Of a stretch of DNA of 64,000 nucleotides, positions 51,945 to 63,021 are shown in pieces. The position numbers and the translations under genes are program-made. Every line of letters begins with the position of its first letter. Position 1 is the first letter of the stretch. The notes beneath the pieces are model-generated. The model was not told the DNA's origin, searched no databases, and saw only the letters and a program-made list of their open reading frames with translations. Origin of the DNA: Fragilariopsis cylindrus CCMP1102 (Eukaryota > Bacillariophyta > Bacillariophyceae > Bacillariales > Bacillariaceae); NCBI GenBank assembly GCA_900095095.1, contig FMBT01000428.1, positions 1 through 64,000 on the forward strand. The letters run 5' to 3'.

Positions 51945-52138
51945 ATAATGAGAGGGAGGGAAATCATTAGACTTTGTTACTACATTTGATATCAGAAAAT
52001 CGTATTAATTAGATAGTGGAATGGAACTGTTATCTAGTTGTTAGTTACGTTTTTCACGTTGAGTAGCAGCCTTTAGTTGACGTTGTTTTTATATTTGTTG
52101 TCGTTGTTGTTGCTATTGCTCTGAAAGATACAATAGTA

Positions 52139-54106
52139 TTAACTTCTATAGTCAGCGTTGATAACAACGTACTCTTTCGTAAGGTCACTTCCCAGTACAC
52201 TGACATCGGTAAAGTCGGGATTTTCCAAACCAAAATCAACTCCGATTTCAACAAATCGCTGATGCGGAGGATAGTTCGATTCTTCGCTATACGCGGCACT
52301 TTCCATGTGCTGACTCAATTCCTTTTCAACAGCATCTCCTTCCAAAACAAACTTGCCGTCGGAAAAGATACAACGACCACCAAGCGTCAATGACATTTTA
52401 GAAGTATCCGAATCTGGCATGTGTTTACCCATGTACGAACCAATAGCAGCAGCCAATCGGCCCGTATTGGGATCGTTTCCAGCTACTGCGCATTTGAAAA
52501 GAGGCGAATTGACAATGTGGCGACCCAAAAATCGAGCGTCTCTTTTTGTACCTGAAAAGTTACTAATTACTACACGCATAACGTGGGATGTACCTTCACC
52601 GTTACGAACAATATCGGAAGCTAAACCCTTGCTAACATGCATCAAGGCCGATTTGAACTCATCATAGTCGACATCACCCGAGACCTGGTTTGATGCAAGA
52701 CAAACGACAGTATCAGACGTAGATTCATCTCCGTCGACCGACAGACAATTGAATGTTTCGTCGACAACGCTACTTAGCATAGATTGGAGTTTATCCTTTG
52801 GAACAGTCGCATCGGTCAAAATATATGACAACATAGTAGCCATATTCGGTTCTGTATCAAAAATGATTGCAAGGGATAGAAATGTGAAGATAATCATTAT
52901 TTTGTTGTCGTGAGGATAAAGCACATCATGGGCTAGCAATGTGTTTGTCATTAATGAAAAACCTATAGACTCTAAACAATAGAAAAGAAGACACGTAGAT
53001 ACACTTACCGATCATACCGGCACCCTTTGCAATTCCAACAACTCTAGCTCCGTTAGAGAGAGTGATACTTCTAACCTTCGGAAAGCGATCAGTTGTCATA
53101 ATAGCCTCGGCAGCATTCATTATAGAATCTGTTTGCATGTTCTTAACTGCCTCCGGAGCGATATCTTCCGCTAGTTCCTTAGCTGGTAAACGCCATCCGA
53201 TAACACCGGTACTGGAAGGTAATACTAATGAAGATGAATCAAGATTTAATGCGTTTGCAACAGCCTCGCATACCAACTCGGCATCAGCTTCACCGTCACC
53301 ACCGGAACAAACATTGGAAACTTTATTATTAATAACAATAGCTTCGATTGGACCACCAGCTGCCAAACGCTTACGACCCACTTTGATGGGAGCTCCAGGG
53401 AACTATTTTTTGTTTAGTTTTGGTAGAAAGGGTGAAAAGAAAAAGAAGAGGATAAGGAAGATGATTAGAAGAAATGAAAGGTGTAAGATATAATTTTACT
53501 TCATCATAGGAAAGAGAAAAGAAAACAAACGAAAATTTCTTAAAAATACAACAAATATTATCTCAGAATAAGATCTAAAACTAGCTTTATTCACTTGTAC
53601 GATTGCTGTTGGTGTCTCTTCTTTCATGACTGAATTTTTCCTGATTGATTTCATGATCTCATCTCTTTCTTATCATATCTTATATTTAATCTTACCTTAT
53701 TTGATGTAAAGCATGCAGCCCAACTATCAGTGGGACCATCTGTTAATTTTATAACAGTTGCACGGATTTTCAATTCACCCAAACTAGGCGCCTCTACTGA
53801 AATAAATGTCCCATCAGATGTACCGGTCGCAAATCCTTTGGGCAAATCACTAACAGTTTTCATATATGCTAAATATTCTTCATCAGTTGCAAATTCTGGT
53901 AACGTTTCAGGTGTATCGGAGGATACCATCGTAGCTGATCGGCTACTACTGCTACTACTGCTACTAGCACTTTTACTGATCATCGACCGTTGTTGTTGTA
54001 ATTGACGAGTATTAGCAGTAAATGCTGATGATTGCCCACCGTGACGGGCAATGCATATCACCACCGAAAGGATGAAAAGTAAGGATGTTGATGTAGACAA
54101 GACCAT
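52139..54106 (-). CDS. argJ: plastid glutamate N-acetyltransferase / amino-acid N-acetyltransferase (ArgJ)
   Basis: Transfers acetyl from N-acetylornithine to glutamate in arginine synthesis. Three exons, 54106-53696, 53402-53009 and 52851-52139, give 505 residues with no frame break. The presequence MVLSTSTSLLFILSVVICIA ends with SSA|FTANTR (plastid type). Then come GFATGTSDGTF, CFTSNKFPGAP across intron 1, STGVIGWRLP, GIAKGAGMI-EPNMATML across intron 2 (the Thr in MATML is the self-cleavage nucleophile that makes alpha and beta chains), and the closing VVINADYRS. A normal enzyme length after the presequence. The ATG at 54106 is chosen because upstream residues lack signal character and this one starts the hydrophobic stretch. 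Confidence 0.95.
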
Positions 54107-54926
54107 TTTTGTAGTTGGAAATAATAGGATTTGTTTGTGAAAGTTTGAGAATACCCCTCGAAGCAAATTATGATAATCGACTCAATGAAATATCTTAAAA
54201 ATTATGAACTCGATGTGTCTTTGATGAACAATCTCAGTTACTTTGCTGTTGTACGGTATTTGAATGGAACAAGTACAGTATTTCCAGAATATGAATGCTG
54301 TTACTTGTTACCGGTATGATGTGTGAGGGCGGTGTATTTTCAATCAAGCAATAATCAGATGTCATGTGTCTGTTTGCTGGAAGATCGCGAACGAAGTTTA
54401 GGATTTTCATCGCGCCCATCACCATCGATCGTCGTCACATGACGTGCATTTTCCTGAAGATATGTGTATACCATAATACCATGATCAGTATATTAATCAT
54501 ATGTACGATAGATATCAATTGGATCGTATCTAGCAACGCAACGCACTTTTTCTTCGGACGGACAGACAAAAGAACAAATCTTGTAATTGAACTTCTTCCA
54601 CTAAATTCTGCCCCGAACAAGGCGTCGTCCCGCGATGAGACAACGACAGCGATATCAAACAAAAAAATAAAAATAATCGAATCCCCCGCCCCAATCGATC
54701 GGCATGAGTGGAAACAAAACGTATGCGTGTTATTATTAGACACGCAAGAGTAAAGTTAAAAAAAAGTGCTAATAACTGCTGTATATCTTCTCGTTGATCA
54801 TTATTGACAGCTCAATTCCATTACATACACTGTACATATTATTTTATTCGTTCGACCTAAGTTATCTAAAACAATCGTAGCAGAATTGACAAGAATACAT
54901 CCATACACAAACAAAGAACATACAGT
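54107..54926. other. divergent promoter region
   Basis: 820 bp between argJ and thioredoxin. Overlapping frames on both strands at 54364-54753 show no domain or composition I trust. No supported gene. Confidence 0.45.
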
Positions 54927-55823
54927 ATGAACAGATATTTCTCCAAGACTTTACTATTGGCTTTTGCTACTGCACTGTTTTCGGTGGAGGATGCCATTGC
55001 CTTTTCACCAACGGGAGCGTCGGTAACTCGGCAGCAATGTTTGACACCATTAATGGCCGTTGTTGATATTGACGGTGAAACACCATTCGATAAAACTATC
55101 AAAAGTGCAAATGGGGGTGTTGTTATAGTAGATTATAGTACAACATGGTAAGTAGATTTCTTCTTCTGCTTGCTGGTTGAGTTTAGAGAGAGAACATTTT
55201 TATGTTTTATGAATCGAATCAAATCTTCTTTTATCCCTTGCGTGTGATGTGACAACAAAAAATATTTCAAACAAAAACAAATGCGTGATATACTCGATGA
55301 TTGATTCGATGTCTCAATTCTTCCAGCTCTTCTCACACATGTATTTTTGTCTCCCCATTTATTTTGTGTGTGTGTTTTATTAAATTGTAGGTGTGGGCCA
55401 TGCAAAGTGATTGCTCCTAAGTTTGACGAATTAAGTGAAAAGTATCCTGATGTTGTTTTTCTGAAAGTAAGTACTATGATATAATAATAATCAAACAGTA
55501 TACGTATCGACTTAATCTATCGCTCTGTCGAACTTTAGTTTTGAAAATCCTTTTTGTTCTAGCTTGCTTCCGATATGATTCGATTCGGTTTGATTGAAAT
55601 GTGATCTTAATTTTATTGATCTTCTTTTGATTTTTCCTTTAAATTTCTGCGAATTTATCAGGTGATTGGTGATGCTTCCCCAGATGCATCGAAACTAATG
55701 AAACGAGAAGGTGTACGATCTGTTCCTTCATTCCATTACTTTAAGGACGGTGAAAAGGTCGATGTCGTGAATGGTGCCAACGCTGAAGCTATTGAGGCTT
55801 GTCTTACAAAGCATCTTTCCTAG
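54927..55823 (+). CDS. plastid thioredoxin
   Basis: Three exons, 54927-55147, 55391-55466 and 55662-55823, give 152 residues. The N-terminus MNRYFSKTLLLAFATALFSV ends AIA|FSPTGASV, the plastid signature. The active site WCGPC spans intron 1 (TTW|CGPCK, in the TGG codon). The cis-proline is in VRSVPSFHYFKDGEKV, and the protein ends CLTKHLS. It is a redox carrier which, with ferredoxin, could switch plastid enzymes. The type (m, f, y or x) cannot be assigned by eye; VIGDASPDASKLMKREGVRS resembles m-type. Splice sites are standard and phases consistent. Confidence 0.94.
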
Positions 55824-57147
55824 GATTAATTAATTCAATTATTGGACTGCCAAATTGAATGCCTAAAATATACACGTATTATAATATAAACAAAAACAAA
55901 AGAAAAAGAAAAAACATTATTACTTATTATTATTTGGAAATGAACGCCTGCCTCCGACTTTGGAATGATCGATCACTATTTTAGCTTTGGGAGTATTTTT
56001 TCAAGTAATAAGTAGTCCCTTTATCAATTAAAACATCAAAATACTCACTACAGCGAAGGGTTGTATTATTGATGTTTCTGTTGAATGAATGGGAGAAATC
56101 ATGTCAATGCATCGTAGATTATTTGCACCGTTACCACCATCATTATCGATCAAAAAGTTACTACTACCAGAATTTTTTGTCGGGTAATAATAATATCATA
56201 ACTGCTACCGTACTAGTAAAATAAAGATTAAAAAAGCGCCAAGAGTCTTGTACTGCATTGTTCTCCTACTACTATCTAGTAACGTTCGTTAGTGGAGAAG
56301 GCAACCCCTTTTGGAAAATAAAGACTTAACTTGAGACTTGACTTGCTTAATATAAAGTTTGAGTACGGATAAGGGGAAGCGTCATCCACTTAATTCGTAG
56401 AACACAGGACTACTGCAAGTATATTATGGTGGTCCTCCATTTACTTCTAGCTACAGCACCATAGTTCATATATCATCCATTGGGTTGTTGTAGAATTTGA
56501 TTGTAATTTGCATTCTCCATTCTAATCTTAGTTGCACTAAACACAAAGAATGTGGTTGTTGAGCTCCAACGACAGGGCATTGTGTTTCTATAAGGTTTCT
56601 ACCTATGCATCAGGTTTGTTTTGAGTGATAAAACATCACTGCAACTCTTTCAATTTTAGTTGCAGTTGTTTATTGTTGAGTTTTAACTAGGCGATCAATA
56701 AGTACCGCACCTATCTGCTGAGTGGACACTCTTATACAGCATATCCTCTACTTCCTACTCCTCCCTCATCATATTATTATGCTATAATTGATCTAAGTTC
56801 ATCTTCCATCTACAGCACCATTAACACCAGCAACACCAGCAACACCAGCACCACCAGCAGCAGCACAGCAGCACAGTCTAGCCAAGTCTAGGCTGAGACT
56901 ACTTTATTCACCATAATTATCGTATTTTTCCACGTCTGACATTTAATGAATGAATCATCGAATCAAAATGAAACCAAAATCAAATCCTGTTTATATACAT
57001 ACTACGACATACACTACTACTACATAGAATACTACAACGCAGACTGCTGCAAAATGAAAATCCGTCACAATGAACAATACAACTTGGTCACCATTCTGAT
57101 AAAAAATCATATCACAACATACGAAAGATCTTAATAAATAAAGCACA
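55824..57147. other. large intergenic region with CAGCA-rich repeat
   Basis: 1.3 kb without a gene. It holds a CAACACCAGCAACACC-type array (56815-56878). The 56300-56750 part is more even in composition than flanking spacer and might be a decayed element, but I found no supporting domain or repeat ends. Confidence 0.5.
56815..56878. repeat. imperfect CAACACCAG/CAGCA tandem array
   Basis: Nine-base unit varying between AACACCAGC and ACCACCAGC, followed by CAGCA repeats. Confidence 0.8.
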
Positions 57148-58406
57148 ATGTCGAGCCATCAAATTCTAAATTATCTGTTTATCTTATTTTTTCATCTTGT
57201 TGGATCCAATTTTGTGGAAGGATGGTCACAACAATGCTCAACGACGATGGGCGTTCAGCGATGCTCTGACGGACGAGGGATTAGCAGTAGAATATCAGGA
57301 GTTAACGTACCGTTTACGAAGATTACTACAAGCACACATCATGGTAATAATATGATGTTATTTTCGATCTCAACAAACGATAAGGTTGGAATAGAAAAGG
57401 ACGTAATTGATGAGGATGATCAGGATGGCTCATCAACAGTTGAGGAATATCGTAATCCTGCCACAAAATTTCTTTCCGGGTTTATGCAAAAAGATGACTC
57501 GATGATGACCAAGTCCGATAATACTGACGATAGTAACGATCGTGATATAATTGATTTCCAAGCACCGAAAATTGTACCGTCGACATCACTGAAAACTCTA
57601 GCAGCTGCACTGGATTATGAACTCACTGAAAAAGAATGGTTTGTCTCGGGAGATGTAAATCCATCCTATTTTTCGGAAGATTTTGAATTTCAAGATCCGG
57701 ATGTCAAAGTTAGTAGTATTGAAGATTATAGTAAAGGTGTCCGGAAGATATTCAATCAATCTACTTCTCGTGCTGAGATCCTGTCAACTGTCATTAATGA
57801 TGAGGTTTCTACACTTGAAAGACCCGTCATTACCTGTACCTGGAGACTTTCGGGAGGTGTTAATATCGGATTTGGTCTTACTATTAAACCATACATAGTA
57901 TATACAGATTTTGCAATCGATCCAATATCGTCATTGATTATTCTTCAGGAAGATCGTTTCGGTCTTCCGTCTTGGGATATTTTGTTGAGGTGCGTTGTAT
58001 AATATATATACACTTTTGTGTGACTTATAACTAATTGTGTGGACTTTGTCTGTTTTGTTCGGGTTGATGGCATGGAATAAAAGCAACACCACATTATCAT
58101 ATTGGAATACCAACGTGTCATTTAATGTGGTACAAAAAAATGGCACCACAAAAAAAATTGTCTTGTTTTAACTTGGTTTCAATTATTTTTATTAATATTA
58201 TTTTCTCTTTCTCTCTTCGGGTGGGAATTCAAATTTATGTATTGGCAAGTGCTCTATTCCCTTTCGTAATTGGTAAAATCACAAAGCCACCGGCTCCTCC
58301 CGCTCCCAAGCGTAATTTAATCATGCCTAAAATTGCTCTTATTGGATCTTCACCGTCGATGAATGATTTCGGTGGAATATTTCAATCATTATTTGGAAAT
58401 CAATAA
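57148..58406 (+). CDS. NTF2-like (DUF2358-type) protein, probably plastid
   Basis: Two exons, 57148-57989 and 58250-58406, give 332 residues. A signal-peptide start (NYLFILFFHLVGSNFVEGW) is present, though without the classic A-F. After an acidic linker, residues 150-290 form the domain: LAAALDYELTEKEWFVSGD, YFSEDFEFQDPDVKVS, ITCTWRLSGGVNIGFGL and LIILQEDRFGLPSWDILL, then SALFPFVIGK across the intron. This is the DUF2358/SnoaL-like fold found in plant and algal plastid proteins of unknown function. The donor is GTGCGT, less usual, but the join LL-SALFPF is what the family predicts. The C-terminal part is Pro-rich and ends with MNDFGGIFQSLFGNQ. Confidence 0.75.
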
Positions 58407-58741
58407 TGATTGATATTTCATTTTTTCTAGATAAAAAGTACTTACTTTATCATTCATATTATCGTTAACTCGATCGGCCATTTAATATTCTAAATCCATC
58501 AATATACTAGACTAAATCACCTACATAGACTGTACTGAAGATTATTAGTATAATTCCTTGGACAACGACGGAAGTAGAATAGATTCGAATACTGCGAAGT
58601 TTCGACTCGACAAAAATGAATGCTAAGACAAAAACTATAACTTGTCGTGTATTTTTTATGTTTGTTCCATTGATCATTTTCTACACTACTAAGTTATCTA
58701 TTAATATATTCATCATTCAATATTCTATTATTCGTTATTCG
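58407..58741. other. convergent intergenic region
   Basis: 335 bp between the NTF2-like gene and UBC13. AT-rich 3' flanks only. Confidence 0.5.
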
Positions 58742-59381
58742 TTAGGTTGAAGGTGTGGCAAATGACTTAGTGAACTCCCTAGCTCGTTTCAGTGCCTCTC
58801 TTCATTATTTTTCCATACTTCCGCAACATTATTATCAAGTGGATCATCAGGATTTGGTGCACTCAATAGTGCCTGGATTGATAATAAAACAGTTCTAATT
58901 TGTAATGCCGGACTCCATTTATCCTTTAAGATATCCAAACAAATTCTTCCAAGTTTATCAATATTAGGATGATAAATTTTTGTTAAAAAACGAACTTTCG
59001 GTGGTGCCATTGGATAATCTGCTGGTAAAAATAATTCCAATTGAAAGACACCCTTCTCGTATGGTGTTTCTTCTGGACCTTCAATTCCTACTGTAAAATA
59101 TCGTAAATTATCAGCGTATGGTGTAGCACTAATTCCAGCAACTGGTTCTGCAACCAAACGTTGTGTTTCCTATTCCATTGTATTTGTTGTTATTGTTGTT
59201 ATTGTTGTAGTGAAATATAAACAAAGAAATAAAGGTCAAGATGAGTTTTCATGTAACATCAATATACATTGTAATCGGAATCGGAATAAAATTCAGAATT
59301 AAAAATCAAAGTCAAAATTATGAAATAATTCAGTCGTCGTTATCGTACCTTGATGATTCGACGGGGTAAACCTGCACTCAT
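58742..59381 (-). CDS. UBC13: ubiquitin-conjugating enzyme E2 N (UBC13)
   Basis: Makes Lys63-linked ubiquitin chains with a UEV partner, in DNA-damage tolerance and signalling. Exon 1 (59381-59349) encodes [11 protein letters not shown]; exon 2 (59169-58742) continues [33 protein letters not shown] includes the active-site Cys, and [14 protein letters not shown] and [12 protein letters not shown] follow. The frame shifts near 58798 inside [13 protein letters not shown], fitting one missing base; with it, the protein is 153 residues (152 is usual) and ends TPST. Without it the protein would stop after NNEERH. Short first exon with an intron after IIK. Confidence 0.95.
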
Positions 59382-60073
59382 CTTGTTTTCTTTATTCAAT
59401 ATTGATCTATTTGCGAAAAAAAGAAGGCTGGTAAATGATATTATGATATGTTTTGAACAGTACATCAGTATGGAATTTGAAAGGGAAAAAAAGGGAAAAA
59501 AAAGTACACAGCACGAAAATAGAAAATTAGTTAACTTTGTCTTGTCCTTGCAGGATCTCCTTCTAAGCTAGTAGCAGAACAGGAATAGAGACAAAAAAGG
59601 GAACGACAGGGAACTCTCTTGCTGGCGATATCTCCAACACTTACATTTGTATGAATTAGTAGAACTTCCAGTATTACGGACGAAGCTATCGTTGTTACTT
59701 TTTTTTTAAAATATAGCCAACTTTAGATTCTGCTTGATAAAAATATTAATAGTAGCAGTATTGCGATAATCTCATCGCGACAGAATATGGACACACGAGA
59801 CGACAAATCAAATTGAAAAGTCACACGGAAAAAAAGGACCAGGCTTTGCCAAGAGGGGAGAGTGCAGAGAGGAAAGGATCATTATTTACATGTATTGATT
59901 TAGGGGCTTTAATCGTGAATGATCCCCCAACTCGATGGAAATGTTTACTTACTGCGTACATCACCTCACGATCAAATCGGAAACAAAAACGAACATTCAA
60001 ACAGAAAGGACAGACTTTAGCATCGCTCTCATTCATTGACTTGTGTGAATAGTCGGCAACAATACAATACAAT
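59382..60073. other. divergent promoter region
   Basis: 692 bp between UBC13 and the CCDC124 gene. Frames on both strands at 59813-60072 are shadows; I see no gene. Confidence 0.5.
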
Positions 60074-60826
60074 ATGGGCGGAAAAAAAGGAGGACACGAT
60101 CAAAAAGTTGCTTCTCAAGCTGCTAAGGATGCCAAATCTGCTGCAGAAAGAGAGAATGATGCACAAGCCGATTGGTCAAAGGGTGCGAATAATAAAGGTG
60201 CATCAAAGGCAGAAGCTGCTGCAGCTAAGGCCGATGAGTTAGCTCGAAAGAAAAAAGAAAAGGCTGACCTGTTAGCCGAAGAAGAGGCGAATTTAGGACC
60301 TGGTGGTAAGGTCGCGAAAAAGGTTCCAACACTATCGAAGAATAAGGGTGGAAAGAAGAAAAAGAATAATGATTTATCTTTTCTAGAGGATGCATTAGTA
60401 AGTGGAGCCGAAAAGAAAGTGAAGGCAAAAAAGAAAGCTGATCTTGCAAAGGCTGAAAAACTCAAGGCGATACAACTACAAACCAAGAAGAAAGATGAAG
60501 AACCAATGGATCCTCTACTTGCAAATACAGAAGGAATGATTGGTGCAACATCAAATGATCTTGTTGGTCGAGCAGCAAATAAAGCATTAGACGAAGAAAA
60601 TGCTGCTAGTGGAATTGATGGTGCACTTGATTCACTTCATGTTAGTGCTGGTACTGGTGGTACTAGTATCCATAATTCCACCAAAGGTCTATTTAAAGCA
60701 TATGAAGCACGAATGATGTCCGAAATTAAAGAAGATTATCCAGGATTAAAACTATCCCAAATCAAGGAAAAGATATTTCAAAAATGGAAAAAATCACCAG
60801 AAAATCCAGCAAATCAACAACAATAA
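60074..60826 (+). CDS. CCDC124: CCDC124 (Lso2-like) ribosome-associated protein
   Basis: 250 residues, one exon. The N-terminal half is Lys/Ala/Glu-rich helix (MGGKKGGHDQKVASQAAKDA, ELARKKKEKADLLAEEEANL), the ribosome-binding part of the family. The C-terminal domain is diagnostic: GLFKAYEARMMSEIKEDYPG, LKLSQIKEKIFQKWKKSPEN. In animals CCDC124 and in yeast Lso2 bind idle ribosomes and help them restart. The family's usual length is 220-250. The Lys-rich region GGKKKKNNDLSF at about residues 95-107 is a likely nucleolar or RNA-binding patch. Intact. Confidence 0.9.
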   Translation: MGGKKGGHDQKVASQAAKDAKSAAERENDAQADWSKGANNKGASKAEAAAAKADELARKKKEKADLLAEEEANLGPGGKVAKKVPTLSKNKGGKKKKNNDLSFLEDALVSGAEKKVKAKKKADLAKAEKLKAIQLQTKKKDEEPMDPLLANTEGMIGATSNDLVGRAANKALDEENAASGIDGALDSLHVSAGTGGTSIHNSTKGLFKAYEARMMSEIKEDYPGLKLSQIKEKIFQKWKKSPENPANQQQ

Positions 60827-61362
60827 CAATAAAAATTGAAGTAGAAACTGCCACATTGTCATTGTGTTAAAATAAAAATAAACCATTACACTTGCGCCAA
60901 CTTTTTTCGAAGGTATTTGAAAGAAAATTTAAATCTCATTACTATCATTGAACGAGTGTTTGGGACAAAGGTTTGATGCTATGTATCATATTAGACAGGT
61001 AGATAAAGGACACAATTAATAATAAGGATTCAATTAGAGGGATAGATATCACTACACTATTCCTGCTGGTGCCATTATTACTATGATTGTTGTGCTTTTG
61101 CTCCCACTGATGTCATAGGTACCTGTCCAATTTCTACTTCGTCTGGGTCTTCTGCTTGTTTTTTTGTTTTTTAAATCCTGATCTTGTTCTTCTATCAACG
61201 TTACCATTTGGGAATTTTATAGGACGGTGTAGAAGATGATGCGATACATGAGACTATGATAAAAGAAGAAATAAAACGAGAAACTTAATTACATGATATA
61301 TTGAATACTAAATAGTTACATTATCCGTAGAGAACGAACTCTTTGTTTCCCCTTTTTTAATT
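60827..61362. other. convergent intergenic region
   Basis: 536 bp, AT-rich with a TTTTTTGTTTTT run near 61161. No gene seen. Confidence 0.5.
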
Positions 61363-62541
61363 TTATAGAGAATGATGCACTTCAATCATCCCTAGATCTA
61401 CCAGTATCTGATAAGCTTTCTCCTCCAAATCTGAAATGGCACCATATCGTGCAGCTAATAAAGCCTCATCCTTTTGTGACTTAGGTTGTTTTCTTGCTTG
61501 TACATATTTGGGATCACAAAGTGGAAGAATGTTGCTGCTGCGGTCTGTGTTGCTATTAATTCGTATTATTTCTGTTTTCTTGTTACTATTATCATTATCA
61601 TTATCATCGTCATTATCATTATCATTTTCATCAACATCATCATCTTGTTGGTTCATTATCTCCCTGCTAGTCCTATCCTTTTTCAGTAAAAACAAGGCCA
61701 TCCTAGTTACAGTGCTTCCGGCTATCACCCCTCCTACAGCTCCTATTACTTTACTCATATGATCGTTTTTACTATCATACTTGATATGTTGCGCCTCTTG
61801 TTCATCTTCGGTCGTCTCTGTCGTCAACATAGAAGAATCAGTACTAGTACTAGTAGTACTTTCTTCTTCTACGTAACTTCCCCCGGTAGCGAAAAAATTA
61901 TCACCATCACCTTCATCATCATTATATTGTAAGAAGTCTTTTTTGTGATCTGATTCTATCATCGTTGGTGTCTGTGATATCAGTGTTATAGTGGGAGTGA
62001 CTCGCATATTGTGTATTGTTGATGATGATGATGATGTGACTGTGACTGTATTATCTGTTTGTTGTTCTGCCATAACATGAGAAGGAAAAGATCCAAAGGC
62101 AATGATAGCCGCTGCAATAATAGAAATATATCTTTTCTTATTGGATAATAATTCTCCTATCATTTGTGATACTATCTTGACTACTTGTAGGGGCAATAAA
62201 GTCGTCGTTCTGGTTGCATATTCTGGGTCCATATGCTGTTGTTGTTCTTGTTGTCCTCTGTTGTAGTTGGAGCGAAATGAACGAAATAAACCCTCACCGA
62301 TAATATTATTATTGCTGTTGTGGCCAGAATATTCTACCATCAAGTAAGAATTGGTTGTAGGAAAAAGAAGATTATTATGATGTTCCGGGATGATTCCGAT
62401 TCTTGCTGCGGTAGTCGTAGGTGGCGGTGGGGATGAGGATGCGATGAATGCCTCGCATAATTCGATTGAGAATGCCAGCAGCATTGTTGAAACTAAACAT
62501 CTGACAGCGACCATACTTTTATTCATGTTGAATATCTTCAT
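61363..62541 (-). CDS. hypothetical plastid-targeted membrane protein
   Basis: 392 residues, one exon. The start MKIFNMNKSMVAVRCLVSTM reaches a signal-peptide end at ELCEA|FIASS (plastid pattern). Residues 70-100 hold VEYSGHNSNN, GEGLFRSFRSNYN. A hydrophobic stretch RYISIIAAAIIAFGSFPSHVMA (about 137-158) could be a membrane span or thylakoid signal ending VMA. A second one, VIGAVGGVIAGSTVTRMALFLL, lies at about 267-290. The middle and the following stretch are Thr/Ser and Asp/Asn low-complexity. The C-terminus is ordered (DEALLAARYGAISDLEEKAY, QILVDLGMIEVHHSL). No family recognised. Confidence 0.65.
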   Translation of the reverse strand: MKIFNMNKSMVAVRCLVSTMLLAFSIELCEAFIASSSPPPPTTTAARIGIIPEHHNNLLFPTTNSYLMVEYSGHNSNNNIIGEGLFRSFRSNYNRGQQEQQQHMDPEYATRTTTLLPLQVVKIVSQMIGELLSNKKRYISIIAAAIIAFGSFPSHVMAEQQTDNTVTVTSSSSSTIHNMRVTPTITLISQTPTMIESDHKKDFLQYNDDEGDGDNFFATGGSYVEEESTTSTSTDSSMLTTETTEDEQEAQHIKYDSKNDHMSKVIGAVGGVIAGSTVTRMALFLLKKDRTSREIMNQQDDDVDENDNDNDDDNDNDNSNKKTEIIRINSNTDRSSNILPLCDPKYVQARKQPKSQKDEALLAARYGAISDLEEKAYQILVDLGMIEVHHSL

Positions 62542-63021
62542 GGCTTGTTTAAATTTTGATATAATAGGAATTATAGCTACGGTGCTTATCGTTTTAGTGT
62601 CTGCTGCTCTCGGTCAATTATTAGGAACATTCAACAACCGATGACAAACTGACAAATTCAAGAATGATGCAATGAAGGAATGCTTTTCATTTTATTTACA
62701 GTAGAATGCTTTTCATTTTATTTAAATAATAATTTTCAAATGATTATTTTCGAATTTGAAATTTTGAAGATACGATTTCTTAAAACCCGGATATTCAACG
62801 TCCGCCCGTCAACACCACCCCACGAACCGAACATCAAATCAGAAAATAATTGATTATGGCCTACCTATGGCCTTGACCATGGTACATATTGAATATCCTG
62901 TCAAACTATTTTACTGTATCAACGCAATAATCGAATCAGTCTTCGTCATCATTCAATCAACTAGCTAGCTACTGACAACATTTACCTGAAGATTTAGAAA
63001 AAAATCCATCTCTAGATAAAG
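62542..63021. other. divergent promoter region
   Basis: 480 bp between two secretory/plastid-type presequences. The plus frame at 62390-62644 is mostly antisense to the upstream gene. An imperfect duplication of ATGCTTTTCATTTTATTTA lies at 62680-62724. Confidence 0.5.

Noticed and set aside
54364-54753. 129-residue plus frame between argJ and thioredoxin
   Set aside because: Composition is uneven, an equally long frame lies opposite it, and it sits in a shared promoter region.
56300-56750. Possible second decayed element
   Set aside because: Composition differs from the surroundings, but I found no terminal repeats or protein similarity.
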